Shown one piece after another: positions 43,906-52,615 of a stretch of 64,000 bases of DNA. The notes beneath the pieces are model-generated. The model was not told the DNA's origin and made no database searches. It saw only the letters and a list, made by a program, of their open reading frames with translations. Every line of letters starts with the position of its first letter. The first letter of the stretch is position 1. A program made the translations under genes and the position numbers. Source of the stretch: Selenomonadaceae bacterium (GTDB lineage: Bacteria; Bacillota; Negativicutes; Selenomonadales; Selenomonadaceae); the NCBI GenBank assembly GCA_017527075.1, contig JAFXQM010000002.1, positions 124,001 to 188,000 of the forward strand, written 5' to 3'.

Positions 43906-44066
43906 CCGCACGGAAAAAATTCAGCCTCTCAGAAAAATTTTCAGCCGCTCGGAAAAAATTCGACCGCACGGAAAAATTTTCAGCCTCACGGAAAAATTTT
44001 CAGCCGCACGGAAAAATTTTCAGCCGCTCGGAAAAAATTCAGCCGCTCGGAAAAAATTCAGGCATA
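43906..44066. repeat. Tandem array of about 20-bp A-tract units
   Basis: Eight imperfect copies of CAGCCGCTCGGAAAAAATT or GCACGGAAAAATTTTCAGCC, 19-20 bp each, one A/T tract per unit, directly after rimO. This explains most of the 380-bp gap 43905-44284, together with the terminator and a promoter. Confidence 0.88.
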
Positions 44067-44075
44067 AAAAAATTT

Positions 44076-44112
44076 TACCCGACGAAAAAATTTTCGCGTC
44101 GGGTATTTTCTT
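44076..44112 (+). terminator. Terminator after rimO and the tandem array
   Basis: TACCCGACG and CGTCGGGTA pair around an A/T-rich loop, followed by TTTTCTTTT. Confidence 0.85.
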
Positions 44113-44124
44113 TTGCGGCGGCTG

Positions 44125-44133
44125 TGGTATAAT
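44125..44133 (+). promoter_or_regulatory. Predicted extended -10 promoter of the AAA+ gene
   Basis: TGG before TATAAT (44128-44133); no good -35 box. A leader of about 145 nt follows. Confidence 0.45.
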
Positions 44134-44284
44134 GACGCCCTGCGCTTAAGTTAAAAATATTTTTTACGATAAATTTTTTACCGACTGAAAAAAAGGAAGG
44201 AGGAAAATTTTTTAGTCGAGCGGCGTGGCAATCAAGTCACGAAATCTTTGAAAAGTGAATATCTGCTGACACGGAGGATAATTT

Positions 44285-46345
44285 ATGCTTTTCTACAAAT
44301 TTCAGATGACCTGCGAACTGAAAATTGACAAAGGCGGCGGCAATTCCCTTGAGGCGCGGCGTGCGTTCAAATTCCACCTGAGCGACCTGAGCGCGGCATT
44401 GTCCGAGGGAATCGACGGCGACCGAGTCAGAGTTTTGATTCACCGCGCGAGACAAAATTTGTTCCAAATGCTCGTTGCCGTCGACGGCTTTCAAGAATTG
44501 ACCGCCGCGAAGTTGACGAAGCTCTTTGAAAGATTTTTTTCGGAGCGCGAGGAATTCGGCGTCAAGTGCGTCAAGGTTAAAGACCTCCAAGAGATGACCG
44601 CCACGAAGTTCAGCCGAATCTTCGAGCGCGCCAGCCGCAGCGACAACTTCAACTTCGACTATTACCAGATTAATCAGGACTTGGGGCTTGACGCGCTGGA
44701 GAATCGAACGTTCAAGCTGACAGAAAATATTTGCCCCGTGAAACGTTTGCCGTTCGAGACCGCCAAGAGAGACGCGCAAAAACTTCTCGCCGACGAAACT
44801 TTCCGCGAAGAGTTCGAACGGATTTATTCCAAGGAAAACGCGCACCACTTTTACGGTCAGCCCGTTCATTACAAAATCGTGGCGGGCAACACCTCGGCCG
44901 CGCTTTCTCTGGCCAATCTGCTCGTCGCCACACTTTACACGAACAAACGCTTAATCAGCCGCCGAATCAACATCATCACGAACGTCACCGACAACTGCTA
45001 CGACGAGTGCGACTTTGAAAAAATTTTGGAGAACGCGGCGGGCGGCACGGTCGTAATCGAGCTGAGCGGCGAACGAGTGAACACCGGACAATTCGCCCAC
45101 GCTTACGAACAAGTCGTCGAGTTCATCGCCGATACCGTCAAACGTTATCAACGCAACACGCTTTGCATTTTCGTTGAGCTTGTCGACAGACCCGGCTTTG
45201 CCCCGCAACTGACTGCCAGGCTTCAAGACGATTTGCACATAATCGAGTTGCACGAGGGCGCGGGCAATCGTGACACCGCTCTGAAATATTTGAAAGACCT
45301 GATGGAAAATTCGGGCGCGGTGACCGGCCTTTACACCGACGCCGAACTTTTGGAGGCCATGGGCGATAAGCTCACCTTCAGCGCCTCCGACATCTTCAAC
45401 GTCCGCGAAAAACTTTTTAACAGCTCCTTGAAAAATAAAACGTATCCCGCCTACCGCGAAGTCGAACGGCTGCGCGTGACCGACGAGGAGAAGAGTAACG
45501 ACGCTTATTCCGACTTCCAAGAGATGATCGGGCTCAAGGAACAGAAGGCACTCATTGAACAGATTATCGCCGCGCACCGCGTTCAAAAGATGCGCATGGA
45601 CATGAATCTGGACAAGCAGAAGGCGGCTCTGCACATGAGCTTCACAGGGACGCCCGGCACCGCCAAGACGACTGTCGCCCGACTCATTGCGCAAATTCTT
45701 TCCCGCGACGGAGTTTTGAAGACGGGGCGTTTCGTCGAGTGCGGCCGCGCAGATTTGGTTGCAAAGTACGTCGGCTGGACGGCAAAGGCTGTGCGCGCGA
45801 AGTTCCGCGAGGCGCGTGGCGGAGTTCTCTTCATCGACGAAGCTTACAGCTTGAGCGACGGCGAGCACGCGACCTTCGGCGACGAGGCGATTAACACAAT
45901 CGTTCAGGAGATGGAAAATCATCGCGACGACGTGATTGTGATTTTCGCCGGCTACCCCGACAAGATGAAAGATTTTCTTGACCGCAACGAGGGCTTGCGC
46001 AGCCGAATCGCCTTCCATGTCAATTTCCCCGATTACACCGCCGAGGAGCTCACGGAAATTTTCAAGCTCATGGCGAAGCGTCGCGGTTACGAAATTTCTC
46101 CCGACGTCGCCGAGCACTGCAAAAATATTTTCAGGCGCGTCGCCCGCAAAAAAAATTTCGGCAACGGAAGATTCGTCCGCACGCTCTTGGAGCAGGCGTG
46201 GCTCAAACAGGCGCAGCGAATCGTCAAAGAGAATGAGAGCGGCGAAGTCACCAAGGAAGATTTGACGAGCTTCAAGGTTGAGGACTTTGAAGTCAACGTC
46301 GACAAAAAATATCGCGACGAGCGCAAACTCGGATTCATCAGATAA
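44285..46345 (+). CDS. CbbX/SpoVK-like AAA+ ATPase with a long N-terminal region
   Basis: The 686-residue protein has a C-terminal AAA+ module (about 410-680): Walker A GTPGTAKTT near 455, Walker B VLFIDEAYSL near 516, sensor and arginine-finger region LRSRIAFHVNF. This is the CbbX/SpoVK-type single-ring AAA+ family. Residues 1-400 include a first region possibly binding a partner and a second nucleotide-binding-like region (IVAGNTSAALSLANLL) without a proper Walker A. Such proteins often remodel or activate partners; the target here is unknown. The gene is monocistronic with its own terminator. Confidence 0.82.
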   Translation: MLFYKFQMTCELKIDKGGGNSLEARRAFKFHLSDLSAALSEGIDGDRVRVLIHRARQNLFQMLVAVDGFQELTAAKLTKLFERFFSEREEFGVKCVKVKDLQEMTATKFSRIFERASRSDNFNFDYYQINQDLGLDALENRTFKLTENICPVKRLPFETAKRDAQKLLADETFREEFERIYSKENAHHFYGQPVHYKIVAGNTSAALSLANLLVATLYTNKRLISRRINIITNVTDNCYDECDFEKILENAAGGTVVIELSGERVNTGQFAHAYEQVVEFIADTVKRYQRNTLCIFVELVDRPGFAPQLTARLQDDLHIIELHEGAGNRDTALKYLKDLMENSGAVTGLYTDAELLEAMGDKLTFSASDIFNVREKLFNSSLKNKTYPAYREVERLRVTDEEKSNDAYSDFQEMIGLKEQKALIEQIIAAHRVQKMRMDMNLDKQKAALHMSFTGTPGTAKTTVARLIAQILSRDGVLKTGRFVECGRADLVAKYVGWTAKAVRAKFREARGGVLFIDEAYSLSDGEHATFGDEAINTIVQEMENHRDDVIVIFAGYPDKMKDFLDRNEGLRSRIAFHVNFPDYTAEELTEIFKLMAKRRGYEISPDVAEHCKNIFRRVARKKNFGNGRFVRTLLEQAWLKQAQRIVKENESGEVTKEDLTSFKVEDFEVNVDKKYRDERKLGFIR

Positions 46346-46356
46346 AAAATTTTTCC

Positions 46357-46390
46357 GCAGACAATTCCAAACGGGTTGTCTGCTTTTTTT
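46357..46390 (+). terminator. Terminator of the AAA+ gene
   Basis: GCAGACAA and TTGTCTGC pair around an 11-base loop, followed by seven T. Confidence 0.9.
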
Positions 46391-46391
46391 A

Positions 46392-46420
46392 TTGTCATTG
46401 CCAATGAAGCGCGGTAAAAT
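46392..46420 (+). promoter_or_regulatory. Predicted rsmB promoter
   Basis: TTGTCA (46392-46397) and TAAAAT (46415-46420), spacer 17 bp, 24 bp before the TTG start. Confidence 0.65.
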
Positions 46421-46444
46421 GAAACGCAAGAACGGAGTGATACC

Positions 46445-47734
46445 TTGGATAAAGTGAGATTGGCAGCGACGAAAATTCTCTTCGACGTGGCGACCAAAGG
46501 CGCGTACTCGAACGTGGCACTGGCGCAAACGTTGCGCGCGGAAAAATTCGGCGACCTTGACAGAAAATTTTGCACGGAGCTGGTTTACGGCACGGTCAAG
46601 GCGGGCGCGTCACTCGATTGGAAAATTTCAAAGTACTTGAATCGCCCGCTCGCCAAAGTCGACGAAAAAATTTTGGCGGTCCTGCGCGTGGGCATGTATC
46701 AAATTTTTTTCCTCGACCGCGTGCCGAATTCTGCGGCGGTGAACGAGTCGGTGGAGCTGACGAAAAAATTTTGCGGGCTCGGCGCGTCGAAGTTCGTCAA
46801 CGGAGTTTTGCGCGCGGCAGTTCGTGAGCCGCACAAGTCAGACTTCCCGACGGGCGACGATTTAAAATCGCTGGCGTTGAGAAATTTTCATCCGCTGTGG
46901 TTGGTGAAGTTGTTCGCGGAAGAATTCGGACTCGACGCGACGAAAAAAATTTTGGACTTCGACAACACCGAGCCGCCGCTTTGCCTGCGCGTAAATTTTT
47001 TGAAGACGACCCGCGAAAAAATTTTGACTGCGCTGAAAAATTTCGGAGTGGAAGCTGAACCGTCGACACTCGCGCCCGAAGGAATCATCTGCCGCAGACA
47101 CGGCGCACTGGATAAATTTCAGCCGCTGCGTGACGGTTTGTGCCAAGTGCAGGACGAGAGCTCCATGACGGCGGCGCGGCTGTTGAATCCTCAGGCGGGC
47201 GAATTCGTCATCGACTGCTGCGCGGCACCCGGAGGAAAGTCAACGCACCTCGCCGAGCTGATGAAAAATCGCGGGCGAATCGTCGCGGCGGACATTTACG
47301 AAACCAAGCTTGAGCACATCAAAGCAAACGCGCAACGCCTCGGCATAAAAATCATTGAGCCGCTGCTGATTGACGCGCGCACGATTGGCGAAAAATTTTT
47401 CAATCAAGCCGACAAAGTTTTGGTCGACGCGCCGTGCTCGGGCTTGGGCGTGCTCCGTCGCAAGGCTGACCTCCGCTGGAAAAAAAATCCCGACGAGCTG
47501 AACGATTTGCCCGCCCTTCAAGAAAAAATCTTGTCGAGCGCGGCGCAAACTCTTAAGCGCGGAGGAATTTTGGTTTACAGCACGTGCACAATCATTCGGC
47601 GGGAAAATGAATCGGTTGTCGAAAAATTTTTGGCGGCGCATGAAAATTTTCGGCCGGTCGAAATGAAAACGCTCTTGCCGCAGGTCACAGGCACCGACGG
47701 ATTTTTTTCCGCGAGGCTTGAGCGCGTCGAGTGA
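46445..47734 (+). CDS. rsmB: 16S rRNA (cytosine-967-C5)-methyltransferase
   Basis: RsmB methylates C967 of 16S rRNA. Residues 1-135 form the NusB-like RNA-binding domain. The methyltransferase part has the SAM loop CCAAPGGKSTHLAEL near 258, the catalytic-type DAPCSGLG (about 327) and the second cysteine in STCTI (about 378). The 429-residue length is normal. The start is TTG behind CGGAGTG. The stop overlaps a GTG (GTGA), suggesting that a co-translated gene once followed. Confidence 0.94.
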   Translation: MDKVRLAATKILFDVATKGAYSNVALAQTLRAEKFGDLDRKFCTELVYGTVKAGASLDWKISKYLNRPLAKVDEKILAVLRVGMYQIFFLDRVPNSAAVNESVELTKKFCGLGASKFVNGVLRAAVREPHKSDFPTGDDLKSLALRNFHPLWLVKLFAEEFGLDATKKILDFDNTEPPLCLRVNFLKTTREKILTALKNFGVEAEPSTLAPEGIICRRHGALDKFQPLRDGLCQVQDESSMTAARLLNPQAGEFVIDCCAAPGGKSTHLAELMKNRGRIVAADIYETKLEHIKANAQRLGIKIIEPLLIDARTIGEKFFNQADKVLVDAPCSGLGVLRRKADLRWKKNPDELNDLPALQEKILSSAAQTLKRGGILVYSTCTIIRRENESVVEKFLAAHENFRPVEMKTLLPQVTGTDGFFSARLERVE

Positions 47735-47913
47735 ACGACGAAAAATTTCTGAGCAGCTTGAGCGTCGAGGGAGCCGCTTCCAAGTTCTTTGCGCCTGTTT
47801 CTTACGAATTCCAAATTAAATTTCGCCATATTAAGTTTCCTTGCAGTTCTATTTTAGAACTATACACCGCGAACTATACTGTGCTAAAGCAGAAACGCCA
47901 ACACTGTATCTGA
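47731..47913 (+). CDS. Possible remnant of the gene formerly downstream of rsmB
   Basis: A GTG overlaps the rsmB stop by four bases, the usual sign of coupled translation. About 27 codons of GC-rich, host-like sequence follow (NDEKFLSSLSVEGAASKFFA). The frame then enters AT-rich sequence and stops after 60 codons. I take the first half as the start of a displaced operon gene cut by the integrated element. It does not resemble RlmN, the common neighbour. Weak call. Confidence 0.3.
   Translation: MNDEKFLSSLSVEGAASKFFAPVSYEFQIKFRHIKFPCSSILELYTANYTVLKQKRQHCI
47845..47861. promoter_or_regulatory. Perfect 17-bp palindrome, operator-like
   Basis: AGTTCTATTTTAGAACT is a 7-bp perfect inverted repeat with a TTT centre in the AT-rich gap 47735-47991 upstream of the XRE gene. 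A further inverted pair, GTGCTAAA...TTTAGCAC, lies at 47881-47927. Confidence 0.5.
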
Positions 47914-47936
47914 TTAATTTTAGCACTGATATTTTA

Positions 47937-47960
47937 TTTCCAAATTGGAAATGCTATAAT
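47937..47960 (+). promoter_or_regulatory. XRE gene promoter with overlapping operator palindrome
   Basis: TTTCCAAATTGGAAA (47937-47951), a perfect inverted repeat, abuts an extended -10 TGC-TATAAT (TATAAT 47955-47960). A dimeric repressor bound there would block this promoter, as in self-regulating phage-type repressors. Confidence 0.65.
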
Positions 47961-47991
47961 TAGCTTGAAAAATTTGGAGGAGGTGTCAAGG

Positions 47992-48321
47992 ATGAGTGTC
48001 TCTGGCAATATCGTAAGGCTGCGTGAAAATTTGGGCTTAACTCAGAAGGAACTGGCGGAAGCATTGAATATGAACAGGAGTGTCCTCAATAGAATTGAAA
48101 ATGGCACACGTCCTGTTCGCGATGACGAGCTGGCAGTTTTTGCTGATTATTTCAACGTGTCAGCGGATTATTTACTGGGTCGCGAGACACCTAAGGCAAT
48201 CGCCCTCTCTGATGAACAAACAACCGTGCTCAAAGGATTTGACGCGCTTAACTCGGCAGGGCAAAAATTGTTGGTCGCTGTATTGAATTCCTTGCGTATA
48301 TCTCATGCGGCAGCAGTGTGA
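47992..48321 (+). CDS. XRE-family transcriptional regulator
   Basis: The 109-residue protein starts at 47992 behind GGAGGAGG. Residues 5-65 form a Cro/CI-type helix-turn-helix (RLRENLGLTQKELAEALNMN, then RSVLNRIENGTR) ending with the usual VSADYLLG. A 45-residue tail follows without a peptidase domain. It lies in an AT-rich segment with operator-like palindromes and integrase remnants, so it is most likely the repressor of a decayed phage or integrative element. Confidence 0.88.
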   Translation: MSVSGNIVRLRENLGLTQKELAEALNMNRSVLNRIENGTRPVRDDELAVFADYFNVSADYLLGRETPKAIALSDEQTTVLKGFDALNSAGQKLLVAVLNSLRISHAAAV

Positions 48322-48338
48322 TTCGGGCAGGTCGGGAC

Positions 48339-48491
48339 ATGAAAAAATTTTTAACAGTCTTGCTGATGTTCGCGACGATAGTTGTTGCCGGTTGTGGTAA
48401 TAAGCAGATCATTGAAACCAACGCAATTTTACTCAAAGAATCTTTTTGGGTTGCTGATTCTGAAAATATGCAATATTTGAAAAGGCAATAA
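48339..48491 (+). CDS. Small lipoprotein (50 residues)
   Basis: Signal MKKFLTVLLMFATIVVAGCG with a VAGC lipobox (Cys19), then 31 residues ending LKRQ and a stop directly before a terminator. It may be a genuine small lipoprotein, or the front of a larger one cut short. It is too short for homology. GGTCGGGAC gives only a weak Shine-Dalgarno sequence. Confidence 0.5.
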   Translation: MKKFLTVLLMFATIVVAGCGNKQIIETNAILLKESFWVADSENMQYLKRQ

Positions 48492-48493
48492 AA

Positions 48494-48521
48494 AGCCCTC
48501 CAAGGCGGAGGGAATTTTTTT
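48494..48521 (+). terminator. Terminator after the small lipoprotein
   Basis: CCCTCC and GGAGGG pair around AAGGC, followed by AATTTTTTT. Confidence 0.8.
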
Positions 48522-48535
48522 CGGAGACGAGCAAT

Positions 48536-49208
48536 ATGGCGCAGGTCAAAGTGCGCAAGCGCGGCAAAACTTTCAGCTACATCTTCGAGGCGGGGAAAAA
48601 ATCTGACGGCAAACGCAAAGTGGTAGAGAAGGGCGGGTTCCCGACGAAATCTGCCGCATACAAAGCAAGCGTCGAAGCTCGTTTAAAATGCGTGACATAA
48701 TTCCTGCCATGCTCGATAATTGGATCCGTAATCAAAAAGGAAGGGCTCGCATGGAACACGCTGTGGAATGTCTTACAATTTAATTCACAGCGCATTTGAT
48801 TATGCCGTCTATCCCGCTCAAATTCTTAAGCTGAGCAATTCAAAGCCCTGCTGAAGAAAACGGGCATGAGATTGGGAGTAACAGCTGATTCATCTGAGTG
48901 GCAAACACTCAAAAATGAATCGAGTAGCCGCTATGTTCTGATTTATGACTTCCTCATTAATGAATTGCGTCGCCGGCAAAATCAGCAGATTGAGAACGAG
49001 AAAAAGCTTGGCGGCGGGCGTGGCAGGTCGGCTGGGTCACTCGAACACGCTCATCACGCAAAATCTTTACACGCACAACACACTGAAATTACAGAAGGAA
49101 ACGGTAGCGATTTTTGCTGAAAATCTGCAGACAAGACGCAGACAACAAACGCAACAATCACGGATATTAAAAGATTTTATCGGGAGAAAAATTTTTGAAG
49201 TGGATTAA
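48536..49208 (+). pseudogene. Decayed tyrosine integrase
   Basis: Frame 48536-48700 encodes 54 residues resembling the arm-type DNA-binding domain of Tn916/phage integrases (VKVRKRGKTFSYIFEAGKK, then KVVEKGGFPTKSAA) and then stops. Further on, short stretches in other frames recall FNYAVYPAQ-type core sequence (about 48790-48830). 49005-49120 encodes VAGRLGHSNTLITQNLYTH, the C-terminal RLGH...Y motif with the catalytic tyrosine region. Multiple stops and frame changes make it non-functional. No other credible gene is seen in this stretch. Confidence 0.7.
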
Positions 49209-49695
49209 TCATCAAATCGTGACGGGATTCATCGTGTGCACGGCAACGGACGACGCGCTGTTCACGGCGTCGGCAATCGTGGGCGCGGTCGTCCCCGACA
49301 GAGTGGAAGGCTCGCCGCCCAAAGAAAGTTCCGCCTACTGGAAGTGGCGCAAGAAGCATCGGACGTGGTCGCATTACCCGCCGATTTATCTGGTGCTCAT
49401 TGCCGCCGCGCAGTTCGCAAAAAATTATTATCCCGAACCGACGCTCGCCTTTGCGCTGAACTTGGTGACTTACGCGCTGGTCGGTGCACTGCTGCACATC
49501 GCCGAGGACGGAATCTGCGGCAAGGTCCCGCTCTTCACGCCGCACAAAAAATACGGAATCAAACTTTTCAAGGTCGGCTCGTGGCGCGAATATTTTTTCG
49601 CCGCGCTGATAATCGCAATCTGCCTGTTCGCCCGCTTCGGAGACTTTGACTCACTGAAAAATTATTTTGACTTGCTGAGGAGTTACCTCCCATGA
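49195..49695 (+). CDS. YdjM-like membrane-bound metal-dependent hydrolase
   Basis: The 166-residue protein has an N-terminal NHQIVTGFIVCTATDDAL segment, an acidic VVPDRVEG and a WSHYPPIY motif, and three to four membrane helices, as in the YdjM/DUF457-type membrane hydrolase family (His/Asp metal site). HIAEDGICGK carries a further conserved-looking His-Glu-Asp. The start is TTG behind CGGGAG. The stop overlaps the next ATG by four bases, so it is co-translated with the SGNH protein. The biochemical substrate is unknown. Confidence 0.75.
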   Translation: MKWINHQIVTGFIVCTATDDALFTASAIVGAVVPDRVEGSPPKESSAYWKWRKKHRTWSHYPPIYLVLIAAAQFAKNYYPEPTLAFALNLVTYALVGALLHIAEDGICGKVPLFTPHKKYGIKLFKVGSWREYFFAALIIAICLFARFGDFDSLKNYFDLLRSYLP

Positions 49696-51311
49696 AAAAT
49701 TTTTTGACGTTCGCGATAATCGCCGCGCTGATGAGTTTCTTCGCGCTGTTCGGCATGTACATCGCGGAGAAAACCGACGTGCTCCAACTCAACGGACGCC
49801 CGCTCGAAGTGACTTTCGTGCAGGAGGGCGACGACACTTTAATGCGCTGGCGACCGCTGCCTTATCCCTGCGTCTACAAAATCACGACGGTCAGTCAAAC
49901 GACGGGAATCGTCGAAGGCTCGCCGCCCTTCCACATCTTCAAAGAGGAGGAGACGCGTTCGGCGAGTTACATTGTGCCGCGCGCACCTATCCCGACTTTT
50001 TATTTCATCACGGCGCGCGGGCTCTTCGGAGAAATTTTCCGCTCCGACAAAATTTATCCGAACCCGAACTTCCCGACGCCGCCTCACCCCGTCAGCATTT
50101 ATCATTACGGCAAAGACAATCCCGCCAGCCTCATGCCGTTCTTCGTGTGGCACACCGTCCCCAATGCCGTCTGTTACGAATTTGAAATTTTGGACGCGCC
50201 GCCCGAAGTCGAAGGCGGCATTGCTCTGTCACAAGTCCACAGCCTCTTCAACACGCGCAGAGTTTTCACAAACGGTTATCAAGCCGACCTGCGCCCCTTT
50301 GCAAACAAAAAAGAACTTTATTGGCGGGCGCGCGCTCTCGGACTTCATCACGAGCCGATTGGCGAGTTCAGCAAGGCGGAAAAATTTTTCGTCGACGCGA
50401 GCGAACCTTTTCCGAATTGCCCGCTGATAAATAACTTTGACTTCATGGATTACTTGCCGCAGCCGATTTATCACGTGTTCGATTGGATTCCGTTGCACGA
50501 GGGCGTTAAGTATGAAGTGGAAATGTTGACGCACCCGCCCGCCGTTGAAAACGACACGGAGCCGAGCGCGGACGCTGCCTGGCGAATGGTTTCCGAGGAC
50601 GTGGCCAGCTGTTACGACGAATACGGCCGCCCATATGCCGGCGAATATTACTGGCGCGTGCGTGCTCTCGACGCCAACGGCAACCCGATTGGCACGTGGT
50701 CGAACAGCGAGAAATTTATCGTCGCCGATTACACGGGCGGAGTGGACGTGGCGATTTTGGGCGACAGCATTTCACACGGCGGAGGCGCGGTCAGTTACTC
50801 GCCGCGCGCTCTCCAATACAGTTACGAAACTTACATTGACTTTCCCGTCGTCAATCTCTCAAGGAGCGGCGACACTTCCCGCACAACGCTTGAACGATTC
50901 AATCAAGATGTCCTGCAGGTCAAGCCGCGCAACTTAATCATCTCCACGGGCGCGAACTGTTTGCGCGACTCAAGAATCTCCGCCGACGATGTCATCTCCG
51001 ACCTGGCGGGCATAAATAAACTTTGCCTGGAGAATGATATCCGCCCGATTTTTTTGACGCTCATGCCGATTAATCCCGTCAATCTTCAGCGCGCCTTCCA
51101 GACACCGACCGACGAGAATTGGTACGCGAAACTTCAACAGATTAACGATTACATTAAGCGGCAAGAATTTTTCATCGACCTTGAGCCGTATTTTTACGAC
51201 GCGCAGGGCACAATGGATTCGAGCCTCTCCGTCGACGGCATTCATCCCGACATTCGCGGCAAGATGTTAATCGGCGAACTCATCAGCAAGAACAAACACT
51301 TGCTCAAATAA
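49692..51311 (+). CDS. Membrane-anchored SGNH/GDSL hydrolase
   Basis: One N-terminal membrane segment (FLTFAIIAALMSFFALFGMY) precedes about 300 extracytoplasmic residues in two or three fibronectin-III-like beta domains (YWRARALG and YWRVRALD repeats). A C-terminal SGNH hydrolase follows: block I ILGDSISHGGG (Ser near 358), NLSRSGDT, block III STGANCLRDS and block V DGIHPD (about 514). Such enzymes remove ester groups from cell-wall or capsular glycans or lipids. The overlap with the YdjM-like gene suggests a joint envelope role. Confidence 0.85.
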   Translation: MKNFLTFAIIAALMSFFALFGMYIAEKTDVLQLNGRPLEVTFVQEGDDTLMRWRPLPYPCVYKITTVSQTTGIVEGSPPFHIFKEEETRSASYIVPRAPIPTFYFITARGLFGEIFRSDKIYPNPNFPTPPHPVSIYHYGKDNPASLMPFFVWHTVPNAVCYEFEILDAPPEVEGGIALSQVHSLFNTRRVFTNGYQADLRPFANKKELYWRARALGLHHEPIGEFSKAEKFFVDASEPFPNCPLINNFDFMDYLPQPIYHVFDWIPLHEGVKYEVEMLTHPPAVENDTEPSADAAWRMVSEDVASCYDEYGRPYAGEYYWRVRALDANGNPIGTWSNSEKFIVADYTGGVDVAILGDSISHGGGAVSYSPRALQYSYETYIDFPVVNLSRSGDTSRTTLERFNQDVLQVKPRNLIISTGANCLRDSRISADDVISDLAGINKLCLENDIRPIFLTLMPINPVNLQRAFQTPTDENWYAKLQQINDYIKRQEFFIDLEPYFYDAQGTMDSSLSVDGIHPDIRGKMLIGELISKNKHLLK

Positions 51312-51365
51312 AAAATTCCGAGCGGCTGAAAAAATTTTCGTCGCCCGCCGAAGATGATTCGTCAC

Positions 51366-51405
51366 AAAAAAATTTCCCGCGGCCTTTCGGTCACGGGATT
51401 TTTTT
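51366..51405. terminator. Bidirectional terminator between convergent genes
   Basis: TTTCCCG-CGGCC and GGTCA-CGGGA pair around TTTC, flanked by A7 and T7, between the SGNH gene and the metallophosphoesterase. Confidence 0.8.
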
Positions 51406-51412
51406 ATGCGAA

Positions 51413-52615
51413 TTATTTTTTCAAAGTCACTTCGTCAATCAGTTCGCCGTCGGGCAAAAAACATTTCACGGACAATTTTTTCTCGTCGCCCGCCAGCACC
51501 AAGTAATTGTCGGTTTCGGGCTGAGGCGCGATTGTTTTGTCGAGCGCGTGGTTTATCCACAGCCCGCTGTATCGAACGTTGCCGCTCAAGCCGCTCAAAA
51601 TGTAAAGCGTCCCCTTCTCGTCGTCTTGGAAATTTTTCAGCCGCCCGCGATTCCTGTACGTGTGCAAGTGCCCCGTGAAGACCGCGTCGACGCCGAGCGA
51701 TTCAAACTCCGGCATAAAAATTTTTCCGACGTCTGAAAAACCTTCGGGGCGTTCGGGGCGTCCGTTGATTCGATACTGCAACACGTCCTTGTGAATGAAA
51801 ATAATCTTCCACGGCTTGTCGGTCGAGCTCAAGTCTCGGCGGAGCCAATTTTTTTGCGCGTCGATAATTTCTCTGCCGAGTTCGTCCCATTGGCTGTCCA
51901 AGACCGCAAAGTGCGCCGCGCCGACCTCGAACGAATAAAATCGCCGCGAAAAATTTTCGTCGCCGTTGTCGGGCGTCGCGAAGTAATTCAGGTAAGCTTC
52001 GGGCGTGCGAACGGTCCATTCCCGCGAATAAGTTTCGTGATTGCCCATGACCGGCGCGAACGGAATTTGCGGCGCGAATTTTTTTATCTGCGCGAGCCAA
52101 TCTTCCCACTGCGTCGTGTCCTCGCCGTTGTCGACGATGTCTCCCAAGTCAACGAAAAAATCTGCGTCGGAGTTTCTCTCGATTGCCTGCCGCGCGAGTT
52201 CGCCCCACGTGTCGTATCCGCCGCCGCATTGCGAATCGGAAAAAATTATCGCCTTGAAGTCGTCGCCCGAAATATTTTTCATCTCGTGCCACGCGGTCGC
52301 CGCCTCGCCGTCGACAATCCGATACACGTCGCCCGAATCAATCTGCGCGGCGTATTGAATTCTTTTTTGACCGTCGTCAGTGAAGCTCGCGTCTTGCGCG
52401 GGAAAAATTTTCGTGTCGCCGTTCACGCTGACTTCGACGGAAAGATTTTGCAGCGGCTCGTCGACCTGCCACATGACCAGCCGCTTGCCCGAAATATTTT
52501 TCGTGACGATTTGCCGCAGGAATTTTACTTCCAAAGTTTTTTCTTCGACGCCGCAGCCCGTCATCAGAGCCGCGACACTCACCGCCGACAATTTTATAAA
52601 CGTCCGCCGATTCAT
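51413..52615 (-). CDS. Secreted metallophosphoesterase (lipoprotein, purple-acid-phosphatase-like)
   Basis: The N-terminus MNRRTFIKLSAVSVAALMTG ends in a TGC lipobox (Cys21). The RR pair before FIK resembles a Tat signal, so a Tat-exported lipoprotein is likely. The calcineurin-type motifs follow in order: FSDSQCGG, VDLGDIVDNG, VMGNHET, IFIHKDVLQY and FTGHLHTY. An N-terminal FN3-like domain precedes the catalytic part, as in purple acid phosphatases. The substrate is unknown. The start overlaps the CinA gene stop, so the two are co-translated. Confidence 0.87.
   Translation of the reverse strand: MNRRTFIKLSAVSVAALMTGCGVEEKTLEVKFLRQIVTKNISGKRLVMWQVDEPLQNLSVEVSVNGDTKIFPAQDASFTDDGQKRIQYAAQIDSGDVYRIVDGEAATAWHEMKNISGDDFKAIIFSDSQCGGGYDTWGELARQAIERNSDADFFVDLGDIVDNGEDTTQWEDWLAQIKKFAPQIPFAPVMGNHETYSREWTVRTPEAYLNYFATPDNGDENFSRRFYSFEVGAAHFAVLDSQWDELGREIIDAQKNWLRRDLSSTDKPWKIIFIHKDVLQYRINGRPERPEGFSDVGKIFMPEFESLGVDAVFTGHLHTYRNRGRLKNFQDDEKGTLYILSGLSGNVRYSGLWINHALDKTIAPQPETDNYLVLAGDEKKLSVKCFLPDGELIDEVTLKK

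Noticed and set aside
43906..44066. CRISPR-like regularity after rimO (and at 31136-31380)
   Set aside because: Units are contiguous imperfect repeats of 19-20 or 39 bp without unique spacers, leader or cas genes.
44951..46528. 525-codon minus-strand ORF opposite the AAA+ gene
   Set aside because: Shadow of the AAA+ coding strand; it crosses the terminator and the rsmB promoter.
47731..47913. rlmN as the gene after rsmB
   Set aside because: The visible codons do not show the RlmN N-terminal pattern and the frame enters AT-rich foreign sequence within 30 codons.
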